Shown here: positions 6,189-13,292 of the stretch, in pieces
Numbering within the stretch: position 1 is the stretch's first letter
Layout: each line of letters begins with the position of its first letter
DNA from: Coriobacteriia bacterium
GTDB lineage: Bacteria > Actinomycetota > Coriobacteriia > Anaerosomatales > SLCP01
Reading direction: 5' to 3'
Assembly: GCA_007125735.1 (NCBI GenBank)
Contig: SLCP01000131.1
Coordinates: forward strand, 1 to 16,872
DNA: 16,872 nt
Program-made: the position numbers and the translations under genes
The notes under the pieces: generated by a model
Databases searched by the model: none
What the model was told of the DNA's origin: nothing
What the model saw: only the letters and a program-made list of their open reading frames with translations

Positions 6189-6629
6189 ATGGAGCGGCCC
6201 CGTGTTCTCTTCCTGTGCACCGGCAACTCCGCCCGCAGCATCCTGGCCGAGGCACTCCTCCGGCACCACGCACACGACCGGGTGGAGTCATACAGCGCAG
6301 GACTCGATCCCATCGGCGTGCGAGAAGAAACCCTCACAGCGCTCGAAGAGGTCGGCATCGACACGAGCGGCCTGGAGAGCACGTCGGTCGAGGAGTACCT
6401 CGGCAACGTGCACTTCTCCTACCTGATCACGGTCTGCTCCGATGCCGAGGAGGACTGCCCGCGCGTCTGGCCCGGCGTCAACGAGCGCATACACTGGCCC
6501 GTGGCCGATCCGGCTCTCGTCGAGGGCGATGGCCGCATGGACGCGTTCAGAGCCGCTCGGGACGAACTCGATGCGCGCATCCGCGCATGGCTTGCCGAGG
6601 AGTCGCTCGGCGATGGTGCCACGCCCTGA
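6189..6629 (+). CDS. arsC: Arsenate reductase, thioredoxin-coupled (low-molecular-weight phosphatase fold)
   Basis: A 146-residue cytoplasmic enzyme that reduces arsenate to arsenite. The anion-binding P-loop CTGNSARS (Cys10 to Ser17) carries the nucleophilic cysteine in the CX5R motif. Cys83 and Cys90 (VCSDAEEDCP) match the redox pair that relays the disulfide to thioredoxin in the Staphylococcus/Bacillus ArsC type. Asp107 in HWPVADPA is the expected general acid. These cysteines separate it from a plain protein-tyrosine phosphatase. The ATG at 6189 has AGAGGAG (6177-6183) 5 bases before it. No arsR, arsB or acr3 gene lies beside it in this window, so it is a solitary gene and the arsenite exporter must be elsewhere. 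Confidence 0.9.
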   Translation: MERPRVLFLCTGNSARSILAEALLRHHAHDRVESYSAGLDPIGVREETLTALEEVGIDTSGLESTSVEEYLGNVHFSYLITVCSDAEEDCPRVWPGVNERIHWPVADPALVEGDGRMDAFRAARDELDARIRAWLAEESLGDGATP

Positions 6630-6669
6630 ACCGCAGCACGGCCGCCGCGCAATCTCTCGCACCCCAGAG

Positions 6670-6706
6670 TTGACCGACGCCGCCTGCCGTGTTAGCGTTC
6701 ACTAAC
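6670..6706 (+). promoter_or_regulatory. Possible promoter with DtxR/IdeR-like box upstream of the FeoA-like gene
   Basis: TTGACC (6670-6675) is a good -35 element, and TAGCGT (6693-6698) lies 17 bases later as a weak -10. Over the -10 lies the palindrome GTTAG-N6-CTAAC (6691-6706). Its TTAG-N6-CTAA core has the spacing found inside the iron-regulator (DtxR/IdeR) consensus, with about 12 of 19 positions agreeing by my alignment. The location before an iron-transport-type gene makes iron control plausible, but a chance match is possible. Confidence 0.4.
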
Positions 6707-6750
6707 TTCATCACTTCGTCTTGGCTTATTGCACCGCGAAAGGAGGGGCC

Positions 6751-7008
6751 GTGTCTCTCGCCGACGTACCTATCGCAGCACCGTGTATCGTCCGCGCCGC
6801 TGGCTTTGAATCCCTTGACGCGAAGTATCGCCTGGTCGGGATCGCCCGTGGCAGCGTGGCACGGGTCCTTGCCCGCTACCCCTCACCCCGCCCTTCCTTT
6901 GCCGAAGTGGAGGTCGACGGTGTGCGGCTCGTCACGCTGCCGCTCGCTGTCGCCGAGTCGATGTTCGTCGAGCCCCTCTGTGAGCCTGAGGCGGAGGTGA
7001 CACGATGA
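6751..7008 (+). CDS. FeoA-like domain protein
   Basis: An 85-residue, probably cytoplasmic protein with the pattern of the FeoA SH3-like domain: LADVPIAAPCIVRAAG at the N-terminus, KYRLVGIARGSVARVLAR in the middle (FeoA: LxxLGLxxGxxVxVL) and VDGVRLVTLPLAVAESMFVEP at the end. FeoA partners the ferrous-iron transporter FeoB; FeoA-like domains also occur in metal regulators. I chose the GTG at 6751 because AAAGGAGGGG lies immediately upstream, although the frame is open to an ATG at 6721. The next gene begins inside its stop codon (ATGA at 7005-7008), so the two are translationally coupled. No feoB is present in this window. Confidence 0.72.
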   Translation: MSLADVPIAAPCIVRAAGFESLDAKYRLVGIARGSVARVLARYPSPRPSFAEVEVDGVRLVTLPLAVAESMFVEPLCEPEAEVTR

Positions 7009-7391
7009 CCGTCGCGCTCGTTGGGGGACTCGATCGCCTCGTCCCGCACTACACCGGCCTTGCCGAGGAACACGACGGGCTCACCATCAAGGTCTACAGC
7101 CGCTTCAAGCCCAAGCTCGCGGCACGGCTTGCCGCCGCCGACGGCGTGGTGCTCTGCACCGACCTCGTCTCCCACCAGGCTGCGCGCGAGGTGTACCGGC
7201 TCGCACGCGAGCACGACCTCGAACTCGTGTGCAGCCATCGCTCGAGTGTTTCGGCGGTGCGTCGCTCGGTCAGCGAGCTCGTGCGCGCGTGCGGCTGCGA
7301 GACCCCATGCCCCGGATGCCCGGGCTCCTGCGGGTGCGGCGGAGGCGGCACGAAGTCGAATGACACGCAGGGCGGTCGGCGGGCGCCCTGA
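7005..7391 (+). CDS. DUF2325 family protein with Cys-rich tail
   Basis: A 128-residue protein. Residues 1-85 are a DUF2325 domain: start VALVGGLDRLVPHY, middle VVLCTDLVSHQAAREV, end HRSSVSAVR, the conserved phrases of this family of unknown function. The remaining tail holds six cysteines in a Gly-rich segment (C96, C98, C102, C105, C109, C111: CGCETPCPGCPGSCGC), unlike the plain domain. This resembles the Cys-rich tails of iron-transport-associated small proteins and could bind iron, zinc or a cluster. The overlap with the FeoA-like gene supports a shared role in iron handling. That role is inference; the domain and cysteines are seen directly. Confidence 0.85.
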   Translation: MTVALVGGLDRLVPHYTGLAEEHDGLTIKVYSRFKPKLAARLAAADGVVLCTDLVSHQAAREVYRLAREHDLELVCSHRSSVSAVRRSVSELVRACGCETPCPGCPGSCGCGGGGTKSNDTQGGRRAP

Positions 7392-7409
7392 TACCACCCT
7401 TGGGGCTAC

Positions 7410-7451
7410 CCTACGGGTTACTGGGTGCGATCGTTCCCGCTAACCCGTAGG
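7410..7451 (+). terminator. Long hairpin downstream of the FeoA/DUF2325 pair
   Basis: Perfect 11-base arms CCTACGGGTTA (7410-7420) and TAACCCGTAGG (7441-7451) enclose a 20-base loop that can itself pair through GGG (7423-7425) and CCC. It starts 19 bases after the DUF2325 stop. The sequence after it (CTTTCG) is only slightly T-rich. A terminator or 3'-end-protecting structure is likely. The following 193 bases, up to the tRNA terminator, show no convincing gene. Confidence 0.6.
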
Positions 7452-7644
7452 CTTTCGCATCACCCCCGCCATGAGTGCCGTATCGCCCTGATGTGCGACT
7501 CTGCGAACTCGACGCTCGCGAACGTGGACAGTCGCCGGTCAAGCGCGTGCGACAAGAAGGCTGAGTACGCTACCCGCATCAGACCTACCTTCATCGCATA
7601 TCGACGATGGACGATACACGCGCCCGCCAGGACGGGAAGCATCG

Positions 7645-7683
7645 AAAAGACCCCGCCCCCGCGATGCGCGGTGAGACGGGGTC
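7645..7683 (-). terminator. Intrinsic terminator of tRNA-Val
   Basis: On the minus strand a GACCCCG/CGGGGTC stem (7677-7683 with 7649-7655) is followed by TTTT (7645-7648). It lies 9 bases after the encoded CCA end of tRNA-Val, with the right polarity for its transcript. Confidence 0.85.
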
Positions 7684-7692
7684 GTTGCTCCA

Positions 7693-7767
7693 TGGTGGGC
7701 GATGACGGATTTGAACCGCCGACTTCCTCCTTGTAAGGGAGGCACTCTCCCGCTGAGTTAATCGCCC
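7693..7767 (-). tRNA. tRNA-Val, anticodon UAC, CCA encoded
   Basis: Reading the minus strand, the acceptor stem GGGCGAT (7761-7767) pairs with ATCGCCC (7697-7703), followed by discriminator A and an encoded CCA (7693-7695). The anticodon arm is CCTCC-CTTACAA-GGAGG, which gives the anticodon TAC (valine). The T-loop is GTTCAAATC and the D-arm contains ACTCAGCGGGAGAGT. All elements of the cloverleaf are intact. Confidence 0.97.
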
Positions 7768-8203
7768 ATATGGTGCTCTGAAGTGATGTTTTGTTGCGCC
7801 TGACTGTTCCGGACTGCCCCGGAATCGCGGGACAGTGCCTGCGCCCACATATAGTAACGGGTGTTCCGCTGTCTGGCGATGGTTGGGCTGGTCTCAGACT
7901 CCCTGCGGACACTAGACGACATGTTAGATCGAACTCTCGTCATACGACCCAAGTGGAGACGGTGCGCGCATGACAGACCCGACGAATAGTCTGACCAGCG
8001 ACCGTCTGTCGAACGAGAATCGGAAGTGCCGCGCAGGCTAGGTCCACCATACGGACATCCTCTGACAGGCAGCCCGACCGCAGAATCCGACCCCGTTATG
8101 CGACGCCCGCCTTCCCTCGAACCCTCGAGATGTTCGAGTGATAGCATCAGAGGATACGTTCATGCCAGGCATACCAGCAGCTAACTGGGAGAGACGGGGG
8201 TCC
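7768..8203. other. Gene-free stretch between tRNA-Val and the DUF389 gene
   Basis: About 435 bases without a convincing gene. It holds a hairpin at 7807-7824, a 23-codon reading frame at 7970-8041 (distant GGAG, no recognisable product) and a short inverted repeat CTCGAA-N11-TTCGAG around 8116-8138. The DUF389 promoter must lie in its right part, but I see no strong -35/-10 pair. No transposase remnant or second tRNA is recognisable. Confidence 0.5.
7807..7824. repeat. Short perfect hairpin upstream of tRNA-Val
   Basis: TTCCGG and CCGGAA pair perfectly around the 6-base loop ACTGCC. Outer bases ACTG (7803-7806) and CAGT (7833-7836) could extend the structure across a bulge. It lies 40 bases upstream of the tRNA on the minus strand. 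Its role is unknown. Confidence 0.4.
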
Positions 8204-9187
8204 ATGAAGTACGTCGAAGTGGTCGCCAAGCCCACAAGCTCCGACACGGTCGCCAAGATTGCGGAGAAGGAGAAGGCGCTCGATTTCCGCGTGGGGGCGG
8301 TGGGCGAGGACGGGATGCAGTACATGCGTCTGATCATCGCCGATGACCACCTCCAGGCTGTACTCGACAGCCTCCAGAACGTCCTGGGAGCCCAACCGTC
8401 CGCCCGGATCATGGTGCTCCCACTCGAAACGGCTTTGCCAAAGGTTGATGACAGCGAAGACGACAAGAAGCGCGCGGTCACCACCGCACGCGAGACACTC
8501 TACGATGAGGCCGAGAAAGCCTCCCGGCTCGACCGCGACTACCTGGTCCTGGTCGCCTTGTCAACGGTTGTCGCCGCGATCGGACTGGTAGAGAACAACA
8601 TAGCGGTCGTCATCGGTGCGATGGTGATCGCGCCCCTCCTCGGGCCTAACCTCGCACTCAGCCTCGGCACCTCCCTCGGAGACGTGAAGCTTGTCCGTAA
8701 TTCGGTGCAGAAACTGGCAGCCGGTCTCGCACTGGCGATCGCACTCTCGGCGGCGCTCGGAGCGGTGCTTCCCGTCACGCTGGCCAGCCCGGAACTGATG
8801 ACCCGCACCGATGCCGGGCTCGATTCCGTCGCACTCGCATTGGCATCCGGCGCCGCAGCGGCGCTCTCTATGACCACTGGACTGCCAGCGGTACTCGTAG
8901 GGGTCATGGTCGCAGTAGCCTTGCTCCCGCCGGCAACGACTATGGGGCTGATGCTGGGCAGCGGGGATCTCATGCTCGCATCGGGCGCTGGCCTCCTCTT
9001 GGCGGTCAACGTCGTCTCCGTCAACCTCGCAAGCAAGCTCGTGTTCCTCATGAAGGGTGTGCGGCCCCGCGGGTGGCTTGAGAAGAAGCAGGCCGAGCGA
9101 TCGACGCTCGTTTACATCGGGGCATGGGTCATGGCACTGGTCGTCCTGCTCGGCGCAATCTACTGGCGTGCGGTCCTGCCGATGTAG
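8204..9187 (+). CDS. DUF389 family membrane protein (TIGR00341-like)
   Basis: A 327-residue integral membrane protein of the DUF389 group, whose transport or other function is not established. Residues 1-75 are a soluble ferredoxin-like fold domain (MKYVEVVAKP...FRVGAVGEDG...ARIMVLPLE). An acidic/basic linker follows (80-112), then the hallmark membrane region beginning DYLVLVALSTVVAAIGL, NNIAVVIGAMVIAPLLGPNLALSLG and later MVAVALLPPATTMGL, with five to six helices in all. I chose the ATG at 8204 because family members begin with this strand and ACGGGGG lies just upstream. The open frame reaches back to 8138, but those 22 residues look non-coding. It stands alone, with unrelated genes on both sides. 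Confidence 0.9.
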   Translation: MKYVEVVAKPTSSDTVAKIAEKEKALDFRVGAVGEDGMQYMRLIIADDHLQAVLDSLQNVLGAQPSARIMVLPLETALPKVDDSEDDKKRAVTTARETLYDEAEKASRLDRDYLVLVALSTVVAAIGLVENNIAVVIGAMVIAPLLGPNLALSLGTSLGDVKLVRNSVQKLAAGLALAIALSAALGAVLPVTLASPELMTRTDAGLDSVALALASGAAAALSMTTGLPAVLVGVMVAVALLPPATTMGLMLGSGDLMLASGAGLLLAVNVVSVNLASKLVFLMKGVRPRGWLEKKQAERSTLVYIGAWVMALVVLLGAIYWRAVLPM

Positions 9188-9242
9188 CGAGACGCCTGAT
9201 CATGCCGCAACTCGGGCTGCCCGGACTCTCATGATTGTCTCG
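9188..9242 (+). terminator. Imperfect hairpin after the DUF389 gene
   Basis: CGAGAC and ATCATG on the left (9188-9193, 9199-9204) can pair with CATGAT and GTCTCG on the right (9230-9235, 9237-9242), with small bulges and an inner CGGG/CCCG pairing. There is no T-run. It could act as a transcript end, but the bulges make this weak. Confidence 0.3.
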
Positions 9243-9338
9243 ATAGGAGCCTGAATCCGTCTCCTCTGCCCGGGCGAGGGACAGAAGCAGAAGCGGCACG
9301 TCGAAGAGTCTTGCGCCCAGCAAGACCCGTCGTTTGGG

Positions 9339-9344
9339 TATACT
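9339..9344 (+). promoter_or_regulatory. Possible -10 element upstream of the flavocytochrome operon
   Basis: TATACT is a near-consensus -10, found 65 bases before the start at 9409 in the only sizeable gap ahead of the flavocytochrome-cytochrome block. The best -35 candidate (TTGCGC, 9311-9316) is 22 bases away, too far for a standard promoter, so an activator or another sigma factor may be needed. Confidence 0.35.
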
Positions 9345-9408
9345 CGGCGGGGAGGGGCACCTGCGGGTCGCCCGGGGCGGACACCGACGAAACGCGAGGT
9401 AGTGAGGC

Positions 9409-10749
9409 ATGCGCCTGATCATACGCGGCGTGTTCTGGTTCGGCTTGTACCTCACGGTCATCCTCTTCCCGCTCGTGGTGGGCGCAGTCTTCTTCGATCC
9501 CGACACTGCGACGAGCCCGCTCATCTACCTGTCGGCCGCCACCGGCTATATCGCACTGGCTCTCATGGCGACCGAGCTGATGTTGGTGGCACGGCTCAAA
9601 GGGGTCGCCGGTGCGTTCGGACTCGACTCTCTCCTCCAGTTCCACCGGCAGATCGGTATCTCGGCGATGGCGTTCGCGGCCGCACACCCGGTGCTGCTCG
9701 TCGCGGACCGCGCATACACGGCGCGCGCGCTCGCACCCTCTGCTTCGAGCCCGTGGCCGTTGAACCTCGGCTTTGCGGCGTTCGTGCTTGCTGCGCTGGT
9801 CGTGGGATTGTCCGTCTACCGGCGCCAGCTGCGCATGCCCTACGGGATGTGGCACACGACCCACGGTGTCTTCTCCATCGCGCTCATCGCGTTCGCCGCT
9901 GCCCATGCGCTTGGTATCGGACGGTTCGCGGCACAGCCGGTGATGCGGTGGCTGTGGGTCGTCTACCTCGTGTTCTTCATCGGCATGTTCCTGCGTTACC
10001 GTCTATTCAGGCCGCTCTCGCTCATGAATAAGCCGTGGGAGGTCGTAGAGAACCGCCCCGAGCATGGCAAGTCTCACACGATCGTGTTACGCCCCGTCGG
10101 CCACGAGGGATTCCGCTTCAAGCCGGGGCAGTTCGCCTGGATCGGATTCGGGCGCAGCCCGTTCAGCACCGAGTCCCACCCGATCTCGTTCTCGTCCAAT
10201 GGCGACATCCCAAGCGAGGAGGGCCAGGTCTCCTTCACCATCAAGCAGCTCGGCGACTGGTCGGGCAACGTCGTCCCCCACATCACCCGCGGCACCAGGA
10301 CGTGGGTCGACGGTCCCCACGGGGTGTTTACGATCGATCGCGAAGAGGGTGCCGGATTCGTCTTCATCGGCGGTGGTGTGGGCATCACCCCGCTCTACTC
10401 CATGCTCCAGGCACTCGAAACGCGCGAGGACGTCCGGCCGGTCTTCCTCTTTCACGCGGCCAACGACTACGACGACCTCACCTTCCGAGAAGAACTCGCG
10501 ATCATGGCCAAGCGCATGCCGTCACTCACGCTTGTGACGGTGCTGCTCTATCCCCATGAGGGCTGGGAGGGCGAGAGCGGGTTCGTCACGCCCGAGATCC
10601 TGCTGCGCTACCTGCCGCCCGCACTCTACCGCCGCTTCCAGTACTTCATCTGCGGCCCCGGGCCGCTGATGGACGCCATGGAGCAGGCGTTGCCGAGCAT
10701 GGGCGTGCCGGCAGACCGCATCCACACCGAGCGCTTCGACATGGTGTGA
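9409..10749 (+). CDS. Ferric-reductase-like transmembrane flavocytochrome b with FAD/NAD(P)H domains
   Basis: A 446-residue membrane oxidoreductase that should pass electrons from cytoplasmic NAD(P)H through FAD and two b haems across the membrane. Residues 1-200 form about six helices. His79/His93 and His152/His166 are each 14 residues apart, the bis-haem arrangement of the ferric reductase/NADPH oxidase family (FHRQIG, AAHPVL, HTTHG, AAHALG). From about 208 a ferredoxin-reductase-like FAD domain follows (FKPGQFAWIGF, HPISFSS at 257-263). It is followed by the NAD(P)-binding domain with GGGVGITPLYSML (from 321) and the closing CGPGPLMDAMEQAL. No iron-sulfur domain is fused. It lies 13 bases before the hexahaem cytochrome gene, its probable electron acceptor. 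The final acceptor (metal, haem protein or other) cannot be read from the sequence. Confidence 0.9.
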   Translation: MRLIIRGVFWFGLYLTVILFPLVVGAVFFDPDTATSPLIYLSAATGYIALALMATELMLVARLKGVAGAFGLDSLLQFHRQIGISAMAFAAAHPVLLVADRAYTARALAPSASSPWPLNLGFAAFVLAALVVGLSVYRRQLRMPYGMWHTTHGVFSIALIAFAAAHALGIGRFAAQPVMRWLWVVYLVFFIGMFLRYRLFRPLSLMNKPWEVVENRPEHGKSHTIVLRPVGHEGFRFKPGQFAWIGFGRSPFSTESHPISFSSNGDIPSEEGQVSFTIKQLGDWSGNVVPHITRGTRTWVDGPHGVFTIDREEGAGFVFIGGGVGITPLYSMLQALETREDVRPVFLFHAANDYDDLTFREELAIMAKRMPSLTLVTVLLYPHEGWEGESGFVTPEILLRYLPPALYRRFQYFICGPGPLMDAMEQALPSMGVPADRIHTERFDMV

Positions 10750-10762
10750 GGAGGCCAGGCTG

Positions 10763-11371
10763 ATGCATCATCGCATCGTATCGACCGTGGTCGTCATCAT
10801 CGTGGCGCTGTTCGTAGCGGCTTCGGGATTGTTCGCGTGGGCCGTCGCTGCGGTCAGCCCGCCCAGCAGCGACTCCATCCCGGCGCCCGACAACCCCCAC
10901 CCGCCGGCGACCCAGACCGACGCATGCCTCCAGTGCCACAACCTCGAGCAGGAATCGATCCCGATCACCCATCGCCACTACTCGGAGAACACGTGCGCCT
11001 CGTGTCACCGGCAGGCGATACGAGTGCTCGTGCCGCACTCGATCGCGATGGGCGATGAGCGCTGCCCGCTCTGCCACGGGGAACCCGCGCGCGACCACGG
11101 CGTCCCCGAGAGTCACCTGCGCTACGAGTCCGGTGAGTGCCTGCTCTGCCACCCGGTCGACGACCGGTTCCGCGACCGGCAGCCACCACCGGCCGGCCTC
11201 TCGCGCAGCGTCACCGACCCGATGCCTCACCCCACCGACGGCATCTTCGAGGACTGCAACTACTGCCACCACGTCGAGCCGAGGAGCACGCTGCCCGACA
11301 ACCACCGTGACTTCGCGATGGAAACGTGCTTGGACTGTCACGAACCTGAGGAGTCGGGCGCGGACCGCTAG
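10763..11371 (+). CDS. Membrane-anchored hexahaem cytochrome c
   Basis: A 202-residue multihaem cytochrome. Residues 1-31 form an uncleaved-looking signal anchor (VVVIIVALFVAASGLFAWAVAA) followed by a Pro-rich stalk (32-50). Six CxxCH haem sites follow: Cys55 (CLQCH), Cys78 (CASCH), Cys101 (CPLCH), Cys126 (CLLCH), Cys165 (CNYCH) and Cys189 (CLDCH). Extra histidines (HRH, PHS, DHG, SHL, NHRD) can serve as distal ligands. It belongs broadly to the small multihaem (cytochrome c3/NapC-like) proteins. It should sit outside the membrane and take electrons from the flavocytochrome encoded 13 bases upstream. GAGGAGG (10748-10754), partly inside the previous stop region, is its ribosome-binding site, so the two are coupled. 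Confidence 0.93.
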   Translation: MHHRIVSTVVVIIVALFVAASGLFAWAVAAVSPPSSDSIPAPDNPHPPATQTDACLQCHNLEQESIPITHRHYSENTCASCHRQAIRVLVPHSIAMGDERCPLCHGEPARDHGVPESHLRYESGECLLCHPVDDRFRDRQPPPAGLSRSVTDPMPHPTDGIFEDCNYCHHVEPRSTLPDNHRDFAMETCLDCHEPEESGADR

Positions 11372-11426
11372 GCGCTCATCCGCTATCATCGGGGTCGATG
11401 TCTGCCCCGGGTGAGGAGTCCGGCCG

Positions 11427-12575
11427 GTGCTCGCCATCAAAGAGTTGCTCGGCAGCAAGCTCAAGTTCGGGCTGATCGCGCTCGCGATCGGGCTCGTCGT
11501 GTCGCTCACCATGATCACGTCCGCGATATCCGAGGGACTCATCCGCGGTATGTCCGGCGCGAAGAACGAGATCGCAGCCGACGCGGTCGCCTTCCAGCGC
11601 GACACCTTCCCGATCCTCGAGCGCAGCGTCGTGTCCGCCGACGACATCGCCGCCCTCGCCGAGGCACCCGGGGTCGCTCGCGCCTACGGCGTGGGACACT
11701 CGTTCGCAACGGTCGGTTCCGCCGATGATGCCTACGACGCACGCGTCTTCGGCCTGGGCGACCGCATCGACCAGCTGCCGATCGTAGAGGGCACTGGCGA
11801 GATCGGGCCGGGAGAAGCGGTGGCTGACGCAAGTGCCGCATGGTGGGGTGCCGAGGTGGGCGACACCGTGACCCTCACGCCTACCGGGATCGAGCTCGCC
11901 ATCGTTGGGTTCACCGAGGGCCGCCGCTACGTGATGTTTCCGACGCTCTGGGTCGACCTGCCCACGTGGGAGGCGATCCACGTTGCGACGATCCTCGGCC
12001 GTGTCGACGGCGGAGAAGACGGCGCCGCGGCGGCCGAGCGGATGGCCGCGCAGTTTGCCGGTGGCGCATCCGTGGCGGCTCTCGAGTTCGAGCCCGGTGT
12101 GTCGCTTGCCGAGGTGCAGCAGGCGCTCGGCGACGAGTTCACGCTCGCCACCACAGAAGACGCAGCACTCGCCGGAAACGGCATGCCGGAGATGATTCTC
12201 GCAGTCGGCGGCATCCAGGTCGTCTCCGTGGTGATCGGGGCGCTGCTCGTGGGCGTGTTCTTCTACATCACGACACTGCACAAGACCGCGCAGATCGCGG
12301 CCATCAAGGCGATCGGCGCCTCGAACGCGCACCTCTACCGGACGCTCATCGTCCAGATCACCGTGCTCGTGGCCGTGGCGACCGTCATCGGCACTGCTCT
12401 CGCTCTTGCCGCAGGTGCCGGAATGCCGCCGCTCATGGCGTTCGACCCGGATCCGGCACGCTGGGCGACGGCGATCGCCGCCGTGTTCGGCACGGCGTAC
12501 CTCGGCAGCCTGTTCTCGCTCAAGAGCATCTTGGGGATCGATCCGGCGACAGCCCTCGGCCGCACATCGACGTAA
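11427..12575 (+). CDS. ABC transporter permease, HrtB/DevC-like
   Basis: A 382-residue FtsX-type permease. One N-terminal helix (about 12-35) leads to an extracytoplasmic domain of some 190 residues. Three helices follow, at about 265-288, 310-340 and 350-370, with the coupling motif KTAQIAAIKAIGASNAHLYR between the first two. The N-terminal sequence LAIKELLGSKLKFGLIALAIGL and the following SAISEGLIRGMSGAK and ADAVAFQRDT resemble the HrtB/DevC branch, which includes haem exporters and glycolipid exporters. The GTG start at 11427 has GTGAGGAG (11411-11418) 8 bases before it. Its ATPase follows after 10 bases. A haem-export role would fit the cytochrome neighbours, but similarity alone does not prove the substrate. 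Confidence 0.88.
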   Translation: MLAIKELLGSKLKFGLIALAIGLVVSLTMITSAISEGLIRGMSGAKNEIAADAVAFQRDTFPILERSVVSADDIAALAEAPGVARAYGVGHSFATVGSADDAYDARVFGLGDRIDQLPIVEGTGEIGPGEAVADASAAWWGAEVGDTVTLTPTGIELAIVGFTEGRRYVMFPTLWVDLPTWEAIHVATILGRVDGGEDGAAAAERMAAQFAGGASVAALEFEPGVSLAEVQQALGDEFTLATTEDAALAGNGMPEMILAVGGIQVVSVVIGALLVGVFFYITTLHKTAQIAAIKAIGASNAHLYRTLIVQITVLVAVATVIGTALALAAGAGMPPLMAFDPDPARWATAIAAVFGTAYLGSLFSLKSILGIDPATALGRTST

Positions 12576-12585
12576 GGGCACACGC

Positions 12586-13269
12586 ATGCTCGAAGTCCGC
12601 GACATATCGAAGCGCTACGGCTCGGGCCACACCCAGGTGGTCGCGCTCGACAGCGTGTCGTTCTCGCTCGACACCGGGCGCCTGCTTGCGGTCCTCGGCC
12701 CGTCGGGGTCGGGCAAGACGACGCTGCTCTCGCTCATCGCCGGCCTGCTCACTCCCTCATCGGGCGAGATCGTGATCGATGGTCACGCGATCCACCTGCG
12801 CACCGCGGCGGAGGCCGCGCGATTCCGGCGGACCACGGTGGGCATCGTGTTCCAGGAACATCACCTGGTCCACTACCTCACGGCTCGCGAGAACCTGCTG
12901 CTCGTGCCGCACCTCTCCGGCCGAGTCACCCGGGAAGACCGGACGCGCGCCGACGAGCTGCTCGCGTCGTTCGGACTCACCGAGCGCGCCTCGCACCGGC
13001 CTGCGCTCCTCTCCGGCGGGGAGCGTCAGCGCGTCGCGATCGCGCGGGCCCTCATGAACGCGCCGCAGATCATGCTCGTTGACGAGCCCACTGCCAGCCT
13101 CGACACGGATCGCGGGCTGCAAGTGGTCGAGCTGCTCAAACAGCAGGTCCATGAGCGAAAGATGACGTGCGTCATGGTGACACACGACCCTCGGATGGCC
13201 GAACATGCCGATGAACGCCTGATACTCGTCGATGGACGGGTCGTCGAGGAGAGTGCTCACGCGACCTAG
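12586..13269 (+). CDS. ABC transporter ATP-binding protein, HrtA/DevA-like
   Basis: A 227-residue ATPase partner of the preceding permease. It has Walker A GPSGSGKTT (38-46), Q-loop Gln90 (IVFQEHHL), signature LLSGGERQRVAIARAL (from 141), Walker B QIMLVDEPTASLD (from 161) and H-loop His200 (VMVTHD). The ATG at 12586 starts the normal first strand (MLEVRDISKRY). The open frame runs 180 bases further back, but that region is the end of the permease in another frame. The sequence around the Q-loop (EHHLVHYLTARENLLLV) is of the LolD/HrtA/DevA kind. The stop codon is the centre of a 14-base palindrome. Confidence 0.93.
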   Translation: MLEVRDISKRYGSGHTQVVALDSVSFSLDTGRLLAVLGPSGSGKTTLLSLIAGLLTPSSGEIVIDGHAIHLRTAAEAARFRRTTVGIVFQEHHLVHYLTARENLLLVPHLSGRVTREDRTRADELLASFGLTERASHRPALLSGGERQRVAIARALMNAPQIMLVDEPTASLDTDRGLQVVELLKQQVHERKMTCVMVTHDPRMAEHADERLILVDGRVVEESAHAT

Positions 13270-13274
13270 GTCGC
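13261..13274. repeat. Perfect 14-base palindrome over the ATPase stop codon
   Basis: GCGACCTAGGTCGC is self-complementary over its whole length and contains the stop codon TAG (13267-13269). It lies between the ABC exporter and the TspO-like gene. It may be a protein-binding site; chance is also possible in GC-rich DNA. Confidence 0.4.
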
Positions 13275-13292
13275 ACGCAGAAGGGAAGGCGC

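Noticed and set aside
7425..7736. Open frame on the plus strand ending in GDDGFEPPTSSL
   Set aside because: This is the well-known false translation of the antisense strand of a tRNA; the end of the frame lies inside tRNA-Val.
7801..7860. Possible insertion-sequence end (ACTGT...ACAGT and TTCCGG repeats)
   Set aside because: No matching second end, target duplication or transposase remnant could be found nearby.
7460..7912. Open frame of 150 codons on the minus strand
   Set aside because: Its middle (INSAGECLPYKEEVGGSNPSSPT in part) is the sense translation of tRNA-Val and it also crosses the terminator; the flanks show no recognisable protein features.
7970..8041. 23-codon reading frame in the gap before the DUF389 gene
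   Set aside because: Ribosome-binding segment is about 11 bases away and the product has no signal peptide, helix or motif; such short frames are common by chance.
8138..8203. N-terminal extension of the DUF389 protein
   Set aside because: The extra 22 codons are not protein-like for this family, and a good ribosome-binding segment precedes the ATG at 8204.
11376..12605. 409-codon open frame opposite the HrtB-like permease
   Set aside because: Antisense shadow in GC-rich DNA: composition rich in Arg, Asp, Gly and His without domains, while the other strand encodes a clear permease.
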